DNA of 64,000 nucleotides. Origin: Burkholderia ubonensis. Its GTDB lineage: Bacteria; Pseudomonadota; Gammaproteobacteria; Burkholderiales; Burkholderiaceae. A program made the position numbers and the translations under genes. Positions 37,956-45,540 of this stretch are shown here, piece after piece; within the stretch, counting starts at the first letter, position 1, and the number at the start of each line of letters is the position of its first letter. The DNA lies in NCBI RefSeq assembly GCF_902833085.1, contig NZ_CADFEB010000014.1:148918-212917 (forward strand), read 5' to 3'. The notes below the pieces were generated by a model, which worked only from the letters and a program-made list of their open reading frames with translations, did not search any database and was not told where the DNA came from.

Positions 37956-38951
37956 TCAGAAGAACTTCTTCAGATCCATGCCCTGATACATCGACGCGAC
38001 AAACTCGCCGTAGCCGTTGAACATCAGCGTCTTGCGCTTCGGCGTGAAGAAGCCGTCGTCACCGATGCGCCGCTCGGTCGCCTGGCTCCAGCGCGGATGG
38101 TCGACGTTCGGATTCACGTTCGAATAGAAGCCGTACTCGTTCGGCGCGTAGGTGTTCCAGCTGGTCGGCGGCTGCTTGTCGACGAAGCGGATCTTCACGA
38201 GCGACTTCGCGCTCTTGAAGCCGTACTTCCACGGCACGACGACTCGCACCGGCGCGCCGTTCTGGTTCGGCAGCACCTGCCCGTAGACGCCCATCGCCAG
38301 CAGCGTCAGCGGATTCATCGCCTCGTCCATCCGCAAGCCTTCCGAATACGGCCAGTCGAGGATCGGCGTCGACAGGCCCGGCATCTGCGACGGGTCGGCG
38401 AGCGTGACGAACTGCACGTATTTCGCGTTGCCGGTCGGCTGCACGCGCTTGATCAGCTCGGCAAGCGGCACGCCGATCCACGGAATCACCATCGACCAGC
38501 CTTCGACACAGCGCAGCCGATAGACGCGCTCCTCGAGCGGCGCGAGCTTCAGCAGTTCGTCCAGATCGAACACCTTCGGATGCTGCACCTCGCCCTCGAC
38601 GCTGACGCGCCACGGACGCGGGCGCAGCGTGCCGGCGTTGCGGGCCGGATCGCCCTTGTCGGTGCCGAACTCGTAGAAGTTGTTGTAGGACGTGACGTCC
38701 TTGAACGGCGTCGCCTTGTCGGCCACGACGAATTTCGGATTGGTTTTCGCCGCCAGCTTCGCCGCACGCGCATCGGGCGACGCGTACCCGGCAAGCGCCG
38801 CGCCGCTGCCGCCCAGCATGCTGCCCGCCGCCGCGAGGCCGGCTGCCTGCAGCATGCGCCGGCGGTTGTCGAATACCGCGCGCGGCGTGATCTCGCTGCG
38901 CGGAATGTCGTCGCCGCTCAACGCGTTCCGGAAAGGCCGTTTGATCCACAT
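37956..38951 (-). CDS. msrP: MsrP, periplasmic molybdopterin methionine sulfoxide reductase
   Basis: A 331-residue sulfite-oxidase-family enzyme. The N-terminus has a Tat signal (NRRRMLQAAGLAAAGSMLGG). The molybdenum-ligating cysteine is in VYRLRCVEGWSMVIPWIGVP; VVPWKYGFKSAKSLVKIRFV and TSWNTYAPNEYGFYSNVNP are further family stretches. It reduces free and protein-bound methionine sulfoxide. The ATG at 38951 (MWIKRPFRNALSGDDIPRSE) matches known MsrP starts. Confidence 0.95.
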   Translation of the reverse strand: MWIKRPFRNALSGDDIPRSEITPRAVFDNRRRMLQAAGLAAAGSMLGGSGAALAGYASPDARAAKLAAKTNPKFVVADKATPFKDVTSYNNFYEFGTDKGDPARNAGTLRPRPWRVSVEGEVQHPKVFDLDELLKLAPLEERVYRLRCVEGWSMVIPWIGVPLAELIKRVQPTGNAKYVQFVTLADPSQMPGLSTPILDWPYSEGLRMDEAMNPLTLLAMGVYGQVLPNQNGAPVRVVVPWKYGFKSAKSLVKIRFVDKQPPTSWNTYAPNEYGFYSNVNPNVDHPRWSQATERRIGDDGFFTPKRKTLMFNGYGEFVASMYQGMDLKKFF

Positions 38952-39046
38952 CGTACTGCTCCTCCTGCGTGCGCACCGCGCCCGCGCCATGCGCGTTCGA
39001 CCCGCGCCATCATGCGCCGTTCGGCGCCCGGATCGCCCGCACGTTA

Positions 39047-39083
39047 CAAAAGAAAACCGCCGGGCACGCAGTGCGCCGGCGGT
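39047..39083 (-). terminator. Terminator after the cytochrome c assembly genes
   Basis: Minus strand: imperfect ACCGCCGGCGC / GTGCCCGGCGGT hairpin followed by TTTTCTTTT, 27 bp after the ccsB stop and before msrP. Confidence 0.8.
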
Positions 39084-39109
39084 CTTTGGTCGAACGAGCG
39101 TCGGGAATC

Positions 39110-40300
39110 TTACAGCTTGCCGTAGCTGTGCAGCCCGGACAGGAACATGTTGACCCCGAGGAACGCGAACGTCGTGACGATCAGGCCGGTCAGCGCCCAC
39201 CATGCGGCAGCCGTGCCGCGCAGGCCCTTCATCAGCCGCATGTGCAGCCATGCCGCGTAGTTCAGCCACACGATCAGCGCCCAGGTCTCTTTCGGGTCCC
39301 AGCTCCAGTAGCCGCCCCACGCCTCGGCCGCCCACAGCGCGCCCAGGATCGTCGCGATCGTGAAGAACGCGAAGCCGACCGCGATCGACTTGTACATCAC
39401 GTCGTCGAGCACCTCGAGCGCCGGCAGCCGGTCGCCGAGCACGCCGCGCTCCTTCATCAGGTACGCGACCGACACCATCGCCGACAGCGCGAAGCTGCCG
39501 TAGCCGATGAAGTTCGCCGGCACGTGGATCTTCATCCACCAGCTCTGCAGCGCCGGCACCAGCGGCTGGATCTGCTGCGCGTCGCGTGCGATCGAATACC
39601 ACATCAGGAAGCCGACCGCCGCGCTGATGATCAGCAGCACGAACGCGCCGAGCGCACGCGTGCCGTAATGGCCTTCGTAATACAGGTAGAGCAGCGCGGT
39701 GATCAGGCTGAACAGCACGAACACTTCATACAGGTTCGACACCGGAATATGGCCGACGTCGGCGCCGATCAGGTACGACTCGTACCAGCGCACCATCATC
39801 CCGGCGAAGCCCATCAGCACCGCGACCCACGTGAGCTTCTGGCCGATCGCGGCGGCGGACGCCGAACGCGCGAGCGTGCCGATCCAGTAGAACACCGTCG
39901 CGAGCACGAACAGCGCGCTCATCCACAGGATCGCCGACTGGCTCGACAGGAAGTACTTGAGGAAGAATGCCGAGTCCGCGCGCGCCAGGTCGCCCTGGTA
40001 GATCTGGATCGACAGCAGCGCCAGCACCGCGATCGACGCCATCAGCAGCCGGGCCGGCTTCCAGCGCCAGCCGAGCGTGACGAGCGCCGGGACGGTGCCG
40101 ACCAGCACCGCCTTGTCGTAGTAATCCATGTGCGCGTTGTAGTGCACGAACGCATAGCCCGCACCGAGCACGAGCGCGAGCGCGAACAGCCAGTCGAACG
40201 GCGACAGGCGCAACAGGAACGGACGGTCGTCGAACAGCGGCGCCGGAATCGGGGCCTGAGCCGACGCCTCGCGGGCGGGGGAAACTTGAGTGAGATCCAT
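39110..40300 (-). CDS. ccsB: Cytochrome c biogenesis heme-handling protein CcsB (ResC/CcsA type)
   Basis: A 396-residue polytopic protein of system II cytochrome c maturation. The heme-handling tryptophan motif is AWGGYWSWDPKETWALIVWL near residue 330, preceded by HVPANFIGYGSFALSAMVSV. Together with ResB it exports heme and attaches it to CxxCH apoproteins. The ATG at 40300 (MDLTQVSPAREASAQAP) is 4 nt after the resB stop; the longer frame upstream overlaps resB and is not family-like. Confidence 0.93.
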   Translation of the reverse strand: MDLTQVSPAREASAQAPIPAPLFDDRPFLLRLSPFDWLFALALVLGAGYAFVHYNAHMDYYDKAVLVGTVPALVTLGWRWKPARLLMASIAVLALLSIQIYQGDLARADSAFFLKYFLSSQSAILWMSALFVLATVFYWIGTLARSASAAAIGQKLTWVAVLMGFAGMMVRWYESYLIGADVGHIPVSNLYEVFVLFSLITALLYLYYEGHYGTRALGAFVLLIISAAVGFLMWYSIARDAQQIQPLVPALQSWWMKIHVPANFIGYGSFALSAMVSVAYLMKERGVLGDRLPALEVLDDVMYKSIAVGFAFFTIATILGALWAAEAWGGYWSWDPKETWALIVWLNYAAWLHMRLMKGLRGTAAAWWALTGLIVTTFAFLGVNMFLSGLHSYGKL

Positions 40301-40304
40301 GATG

Positions 40305-42506
40305 TTACCGGGTGGAATCCTCTGAACCGCCGCCGGCCGGCGGGCGGGGAGCCGATGCCGGAGCGGCATCGCGAGGTGCGGCGTGCAAGGCGGCGCCTGC
40401 CGCGTCGCGCGTCTGCACGAATTCTTTCTCGAAATCGAAGGTCTTGCGGGCCGTGGACATCGCCATCACCACATCGACGCCGGAGCCGGCGTCCTTGAGC
40501 CAGAACCAGAGGCGCCGCTCGCGCACGTAGAACATCGAGAAGATGCCGGCGACCAGCAGCAGGCTGCCAAGATACACCAGATTCTTGCCGGGCGCGCGCG
40601 TCAGCTGAAATACCGAAGCCTGCACCTGCTTGAACGAATCGAGCTGCAGGTAGACCGGCGCGCCGTACAGGAAACTGTCGGACAGCGCGTTGATCGCGTT
40701 CTGCACGAACCGGACCGACTCCGCGCCCTGCTGCACGGGCAGTTCGCCGGCGCGCTCGCGCGCGATCTGCCAGACTTCCCACATCGCGCCTTCGAGCATC
40801 CGCAGCATCAGGCCGGCCGCCTTCTCCTGCTCGGCCTTCGGCACCGACCGGTCGATGAACGTCGCAACCGCCTGGAACCCGCCCGGCGGCTGGCCGTCCA
40901 TCCCGCGCCCGGCGCTGTCGTCGCCGGCGGCAAACAGGGTCAGCACCTTCGACGCGCTGTCCTGCAGGCGGCCGCGCAGCGCCGCTTCGCTGCCCGGCAG
41001 CGAACGCTGCGCGAAGCGTGCGGCGGCCTCCGTGCGGACCGCCGGGTCTTCGAGCGCCGCGCGCAGGCGCATCCATTCGCCGATCGAATCCTGGCCGTCC
41101 GCAGGAATCCGCATGTAGCGGAACGGATCGTTCGGGCTTGCGCGCACGCCCGCGAGAAACACGCGCTCGCCGCCCATGTCGACCGGCAGCATGTAGTTGT
41201 TGAACTCGCGCGCCTGGCCGTCCTTGCCGCGCACCTTGTACTGCACCGACGGGCCGATGTTGTGCAGCTGCATCGGCTTCGACGATTTCGCGCCCGAGCC
41301 GAGCCGCTCGTCGAACGCTTCCTTGAGCGTCGTGGTCTTCGCGACGCCGCGCACGTCCGGCTTGCCGTTCGCGTCGGCCATGTTCTCGACGTTGATCGCA
41401 CGGAAATCGGAGAATTCGATCGTCTCGCCGTCGGCGCCCGGCATCTGGAGCGGCACCGAGCTGCCGATCGTGCCCTGCACCGGGAACGTCTTCGGCGCGG
41501 CGCCCGTCATCGGGTACGCGGTCATCTGCATCTGCGAGCCGCCGTCCTGGAAGCTCGACTGGTAGATCGACACGCCCTTGTACGTGAACGGCTTGTTGAC
41601 CTCGACGCGCGCCGGGATCTTCTGCCCGGTCGCGCGATCGATCACGACGATGTCGCTCGCGAACAGCTTCGGCATCCCGGTCGTGTAGTAGTCGACGATG
41701 AACTTGTTGAGCTGGATCGAGAACGGCAGGTCCTGGATCAGCGAGCCGTTCGGCTGGTTGAGGATCGCGGTCGACACGAACTGGCCTTCCGGCACCCACG
41801 CGTAGCCGCGGAACGTCGGGTTCGACGCCGACAGGCGATGGTCGGGCGAGATCTCGCTGATCGTCGCGCTCGTGTTGACGGGGCTCTTGCCGAACATCCA
41901 CATCTGGAATTTGATCGGCAGGTTGCTGTCGAGCAGGCCGCCGACGCAGATCACGACGATCGCGAGGTGGGCGGCGATGTAGCCCCACTTCGTCATCGCG
42001 CCGCGCTTCGCGGAAACCAGCGTCGCGCCGTCGGTTTCGCGCACGACGTGCTTGTAGCCGGCCTTCGTGACGAACGCGGCGAGCGTCGCGGTCACCTCCG
42101 CGCGCGTGCCGGTCGCCGCATATTCGGCCTTGTGGTGGAACGCGCGCAGGCTGCCCTCGCGCACCTTGTCCTTCCAGCTCTTTGCGTCCTTGAGCATCTT
42201 CGGCGCATTGCGGATCACGCACAGCGAGATCGACACGACGAGGAAGATCAGGATCAGCATGAACCACCACGCGCTGTACACGTTGTACAGGCCGAGCGAG
42301 CGGAAGATGTCGGCCCAGAACGGCCCGAACTGGTTCACGTAGTTCGGATACGGGTCGTCCTGGGTCAGGACGGTGCCGACGATGCTCGCGATCGACAGCA
42401 CCACCAGCAGCGCGATCGCAAAGCGCATCGAGCTCAACAGCTCGACTGCGCGCTTCGTTGCGCCCTGGCCCGACTTCGACTGCAACCCCGACGTGGTAAC
42501 GCTCAT
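40305..42506 (-). CDS. resB: Cytochrome c biogenesis protein ResB
   Basis: A 733-residue system II protein. Three N-terminal hydrophobic segments (around residues 25-45, 75-100 and 165-185, SMRFAIALLVVLSIASIVGT and AWWFMLILIFLVVSISLCVI) are followed by a large periplasmic ResB domain and a last helix near 620 (YLGSLLLVAGIFSMFYVRE). It partners CcsB in heme attachment. Coded immediately before ccsB and after the c4 cytochrome gene, separated from the latter by a terminator. Confidence 0.93.
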   Translation of the reverse strand: MSVTTSGLQSKSGQGATKRAVELLSSMRFAIALLVVLSIASIVGTVLTQDDPYPNYVNQFGPFWADIFRSLGLYNVYSAWWFMLILIFLVVSISLCVIRNAPKMLKDAKSWKDKVREGSLRAFHHKAEYAATGTRAEVTATLAAFVTKAGYKHVVRETDGATLVSAKRGAMTKWGYIAAHLAIVVICVGGLLDSNLPIKFQMWMFGKSPVNTSATISEISPDHRLSASNPTFRGYAWVPEGQFVSTAILNQPNGSLIQDLPFSIQLNKFIVDYYTTGMPKLFASDIVVIDRATGQKIPARVEVNKPFTYKGVSIYQSSFQDGGSQMQMTAYPMTGAAPKTFPVQGTIGSSVPLQMPGADGETIEFSDFRAINVENMADANGKPDVRGVAKTTTLKEAFDERLGSGAKSSKPMQLHNIGPSVQYKVRGKDGQAREFNNYMLPVDMGGERVFLAGVRASPNDPFRYMRIPADGQDSIGEWMRLRAALEDPAVRTEAAARFAQRSLPGSEAALRGRLQDSASKVLTLFAAGDDSAGRGMDGQPPGGFQAVATFIDRSVPKAEQEKAAGLMLRMLEGAMWEVWQIARERAGELPVQQGAESVRFVQNAINALSDSFLYGAPVYLQLDSFKQVQASVFQLTRAPGKNLVYLGSLLLVAGIFSMFYVRERRLWFWLKDAGSGVDVVMAMSTARKTFDFEKEFVQTRDAAGAALHAAPRDAAPASAPRPPAGGGSEDSTR

Positions 42507-42525
42507 TCAAACTCCGACTGACAAC

Positions 42526-42570
42526 AAAAAAGGGCAAGGCGGCCGCTGCGATGCGGCGCCCCACCCTTTT
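42526..42570 (-). terminator. Terminator after the cytochrome c4 gene
   Basis: Minus strand: AAAAGGGTGGGGCGCCGC paired imperfectly with GCGGCCGCCTTGCCC, then TTTTTTG, about 55 bp after the cytochrome stop. resB starts 20 bp further on, so partial read-through into resB is plausible. Confidence 0.75.
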
Positions 42571-42625
42571 CTTGTTCTGACTCCGGCCGCCCTGCGGGCG
42601 CCCGGTCGCTCTTTCGCGCCGACGC

Positions 42626-43279
42626 TCAGTGCAGGCCGGCGATGTAATCCGCGACGGCCTTGATCTCGCTGTCCGACAGGCGCGTTGCGATCTGATGCAT
42701 CGCCTCGTTGTTGTTACGGGCGCCAGCTCCCTGCTGGAACGCCGCCAACTGGGCGACGGTGTAATCCGACCACTGGCCCGACAGACGCGGATACTGGACC
42801 GGCAGCCCCTGGCCCGTCGGCCCGTGGCAGCTCGCACACGCGGGCACGCCCTTCTCCGCGATGCCGCCGCGGTAGATCTTCTGGCCGAGCGGCACGCTGG
42901 CCGCGACGTGCGCGGTGCCGGGCTTGGCCGCCTGCGAACCGTAATACGCCGCGACGTTGCGCGTGTCGTCCGCGCTCAGCGCGCTCGCGAACCCGACCAT
43001 CACGGCGTTGTTGCGCGCCGGCCCCTTCGCGCCCGGCTGCGCCTTGAAATCGTTCAACTGCTTGACCAGATATTCGGGATGCTGGCCGGCGAGCTTCGGA
43101 AAACCGCCCGACGCGCTGTTGCCGTCGGCGCCGTGACACGATGCGCAGACTTGCGCCGCGATCGCCTTGCCACGCTCCAGATCCGGCTTTGCCGCATCCG
43201 CCGCCCTTGCCTCTGCTACGAAACCTACGAACCCTGCTGCAACCTGAAGCACCATCAGAGACTTGCACAGTCGATTCAT
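42626..43279 (-). CDS. Di-heme cytochrome c4-type protein
   Basis: A 217-residue periplasmic cytochrome with two CxxCH sites: VCASCHGADGNSASGGFPKL (about residue 46) and ACASCHGPTGQGLPVQYPRL (about residue 150). The signal peptide ends near ARAAD. Duplicate class I domains of about 90 residues each mark cytochrome c4, an electron donor to terminal oxidases. I start at the ATG 43279 (MNRLCKSLMVLQVAAGFVG); an in-frame ATG 14 codons upstream would spoil the signal peptide. Confidence 0.92.
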   Translation of the reverse strand: MNRLCKSLMVLQVAAGFVGFVAEARAADAAKPDLERGKAIAAQVCASCHGADGNSASGGFPKLAGQHPEYLVKQLNDFKAQPGAKGPARNNAVMVGFASALSADDTRNVAAYYGSQAAKPGTAHVAASVPLGQKIYRGGIAEKGVPACASCHGPTGQGLPVQYPRLSGQWSDYTVAQLAAFQQGAGARNNNEAMHQIATRLSDSEIKAVADYIAGLH

Positions 43280-43397
43280 TCGCACACCCTGTTTCGTCTT
43301 GTGGGAATTGAGGTTCTGCAATAAACGACGGCGATCAGTCTACCGCAGAAGCGCGCGAGGCGGGGCGCCCGGGGCCTTCGGTAAAACCGCCGTATTG

Positions 43398-43403
43398 TAC
43401 AAT
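43398..43403 (+). promoter_or_regulatory. Putative engB promoter -10 element
   Basis: TACAAT sits inside a TATTGTACAATA palindrome (43393-43404), 83 bp before engB. The -35 is not convincing. The leader contains an AGCCCC/GGGGCT hairpin (43415-43436). Confidence 0.35.
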
Positions 43404-43485
43404 ATCGCGCTGAAAGCCCCCGCGCCTATCGGGGCTACCCCGCCTCCACCAAGCGGCTCGCGCCGCCCGTCCGTCCCCGGTTCCC

Positions 43486-44145
43486 ATGGCCTTTCTGCTC
43501 CATCAAGCCCGCTTCTACACGACCGTCAACCACCTGCGCGACCTGCCGCCGACGGTGCAGCCGGAAGTCGCGTTCGCGGGCCGCTCGAACGCCGGCAAAT
43601 CGACCGCGATCAACGTGCTGTGCAACCAGAAGCGGCTCGCGTTCGCGTCGAAGACGCCCGGCCGTACGCAGCACATCAACTACTTCTCGGTCGGCCCGGC
43701 GGCCGAGCCCGTCGCGAACCTCGTCGACCTGCCCGGCTACGGTTACGCGGAAGTGCCCGGCGCCGCGAAGGCGCACTGGGAAATGCTGCTGTCGACCTAC
43801 CTCGCAACCCGCTCGCAGCTCTGCGGGCTGATCCTGATGATGGATTCGCGCCGCCCGCTGACCGAGCTCGACCGCCGGATGATCGAGTGGTTCACGCCGA
43901 CCGGCAAGCCGATCCACACGCTGCTGACGAAATGCGACAAATTGACGCGCCAGGAAAGCATCAACGCGCTGCGGACGACGCAGAAAGGGCTGGATGCGTA
44001 TCGCGACGCGGGCGTCGAAGGCAAGCTGACGGTCCAGCTGTTCTCGGCGCTCAAGCGCACGGGGCTCGACGAGGCCCACGCGCTGATCGAGAGCTGGGTG
44101 CGGCCGTCCGTCGCCGACGAAAAAAGCGAGCCTGTAGCACAATGA
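43486..44145 (+). CDS. engB: Ribosome biogenesis GTPase EngB (YihA/YsxC)
   Basis: A 219-residue essential GTPase for 50S maturation. G motifs: G1 GRSNAGKST (about residues 32-40), G3 DLPGYGYAE, G4 LLTKCDKL, and the EngB switch PGRTQHINYFSV. It starts MAFLLHQARFYTTVNHLRDL at 43486; there is no clear Shine-Dalgarno upstream (CCCCGGTTCCC). Monocistronic; hemB lies 250 bp downstream. Confidence 0.95.
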   Translation: MAFLLHQARFYTTVNHLRDLPPTVQPEVAFAGRSNAGKSTAINVLCNQKRLAFASKTPGRTQHINYFSVGPAAEPVANLVDLPGYGYAEVPGAAKAHWEMLLSTYLATRSQLCGLILMMDSRRPLTELDRRMIEWFTPTGKPIHTLLTKCDKLTRQESINALRTTQKGLDAYRDAGVEGKLTVQLFSALKRTGLDEAHALIESWVRPSVADEKSEPVAQ

Positions 44146-44208
44146 TCGGGCACCGCGCGGCCGGCACCGGCCGTGCGCACCTGAGGGCGCCTGCGTTTCG
44201 GCCGGCTC

Positions 44209-44315
44209 ATAAAAAAACCCGCCGTTTAGCGGCGGGTTAAACAGCCTAATCGAATAACGACAGGCACCCGCTCAGGGAGGAGAAGCGGGGAGCATCACGC
44301 TACGCGTGACGCTCG
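44209..44315 (-). ncRNA. Candidate small regulatory RNA between engB and hemB
   Basis: On the minus strand, a TATGAT -10-like box (44327-44322) is followed at the expected distance by a structured segment. Hairpin 1 (44314-44290) is GAGCGTCACGC-GTA-GCGTGATGCTC, 11 bp with one G-T pair. Hairpin 2 (44289-44267) is CCCGCT/AGCGGG with loop TCTCCTCCCTG, an anti-Shine-Dalgarno sequence. A single-stranded linker with a weak GCCT/AGGC arm leads to the terminator AACCCGCCG-CTAAA-CGGCGGGTT with a T7 tract (44238-44211). The T-tract is on the minus strand only, so it does not serve engB or hemB well. No coding frame of note. The -35 is poor (GGTTAT). Confidence 0.65.
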
Positions 44316-44350
44316 ATCGCTATCATATACCAACGATCCAGAAAATAACC

Positions 44351-44372
44351 TAAGGGTTCTGTAAAGCCCTTA
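44351..44372 (+). promoter_or_regulatory. Small hairpin in the hemB leader
   Basis: TAAGGG and CCCTTA form a perfect 6-bp stem 25 bp before the hemB start. No T-tract; possible mRNA leader structure of unknown effect. Confidence 0.3.
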
Positions 44373-44397
44373 TTGCCCTGATTTCTGCCAAATCGCC

Positions 44398-45396
44398 ATG
44401 AGCTTCCATCCGCTTCATCGTCCGCGCCGGATGCGCCGCGACGACTTCTCCCGCCGCATGATGCGCGAAAACCGCCTGACCACCGACGACCTGATCTATC
44501 CGGTCTTCGTCGTCGAAGGCACGAACGAGCGCCAGCCGGTGCCGTCGATGCCCGGCGTCGAGCGCGTGTCCGTCGACCTGCTGATGCAGGTGGCCGAGCA
44601 GTGCGTCGAACTGGGCGTGCCCGTGCTGTCGCTGTTCCCGGCCATCGAGCCGTCGCTGAAGACGCCTGACGGCCGCGAGGCGGCCAATCCCGAGGGACTG
44701 ATCCCGCGCGCGGTGCGCGAGCTGAAGAAGCGCTTCCCCGAGCTCGGCGTGCTGACCGATGTCGCGCTCGATCCGTATACGAGCCACGGCCAGGACGGCG
44801 TGCTCGACGAAAACGGCTACGTGATCAACGACGACACCGTCGAAATCCTGATCGAGCAGGCACGCGCGCAGGCCGAGGCAGGCGTCGACATCGTTGCGCC
44901 GTCCGACATGATGGACGGCCGCATCGGCGCGATCCGCGAGATGCTCGAAAGCGAAGGCCATATCCACACGCGCATCATGGCCTATTCGGCCAAGTACGCG
45001 TCGGCGTTCTACGGCCCGTTCCGCGACGCGGTCGGCTCGGCGGCGAATCTGGGCAAGAGCAACAAGATGACCTACCAGATGGACCCGGCGAACACCGACG
45101 AAGCGCTGCGCGAAGTGCGCCTCGACATCGAGGAAGGCGCGGACATGGTGATGGTGAAGCCCGGCATGCCGTACCTCGACATCGTACGCCGCGTGAAGGA
45201 CGAGTTCCGCTTCCCGACCTACGTGTACCAGGTCAGCGGCGAATACGCGATGCTGAAGGCCGCCGCGATGAACGGCTGGCTCGATCACGACAAGGTCGTA
45301 CTCGAATCGCTGCTCGCGTTCAAGCGCGCCGGCGCCGACGGCGTGCTCACGTACTTCGCGCTCGATGCCGCGCGCCTGCTGAAGGCACAGCGCTGA
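44398..45396 (+). CDS. hemB: Delta-aminolevulinic acid dehydratase (porphobilinogen synthase)
   Basis: HemB condenses two 5-aminolevulinates to porphobilinogen in heme synthesis. The 332-residue protein shows MVKPGMPYLDIVRRVKD with the Schiff-base lysine and MAYSAKYASAFYGPFRDAVG with the second lysine. The metal region reads DVALDPYTSHGQDGVL: the zinc cysteines of E. coli/human enzymes are replaced by Asp/Ala, as in the Mg-dependent Pseudomonas type. Length is typical. Followed by a strong terminator. Confidence 0.97.
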   Translation: MSFHPLHRPRRMRRDDFSRRMMRENRLTTDDLIYPVFVVEGTNERQPVPSMPGVERVSVDLLMQVAEQCVELGVPVLSLFPAIEPSLKTPDGREAANPEGLIPRAVRELKKRFPELGVLTDVALDPYTSHGQDGVLDENGYVINDDTVEILIEQARAQAEAGVDIVAPSDMMDGRIGAIREMLESEGHIHTRIMAYSAKYASAFYGPFRDAVGSAANLGKSNKMTYQMDPANTDEALREVRLDIEEGADMVMVKPGMPYLDIVRRVKDEFRFPTYVYQVSGEYAMLKAAAMNGWLDHDKVVLESLLAFKRAGADGVLTYFALDAARLLKAQR

Positions 45397-45420
45397 TCCC
45401 GCGCCAGAGGCCGGAAAGCA

Positions 45421-45456
45421 AAACGGCGACGCACTTCGGTGCGTCGCCGTTTTTTC
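45421..45456. terminator. Terminator between hemB and dsbD
   Basis: AACGGCGACGCAC-TTCG-GTGCGTCGCCGTT, a perfect 13-bp stem with UUCG tetraloop, then TTTTTTC on the plus strand and GTTTTGC on the minus strand; serves convergent hemB and dsbD. Confidence 0.95.
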
Positions 45457-45540
45457 TTGCCGGCCGATCGAGGGCCGGCGCCGTCTTTGCGCGCGCAGCG
45501 CGTTCGAATGTCTCCGACCCGCGCGCGCGACGCACGCCGG

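Noticed and set aside
40042..42837. A 931-codon minus-strand frame overlapping resB and ccsB
   Set aside because: Out of frame with two well-recognised membrane proteins; composition is that of a high-GC shadow frame.
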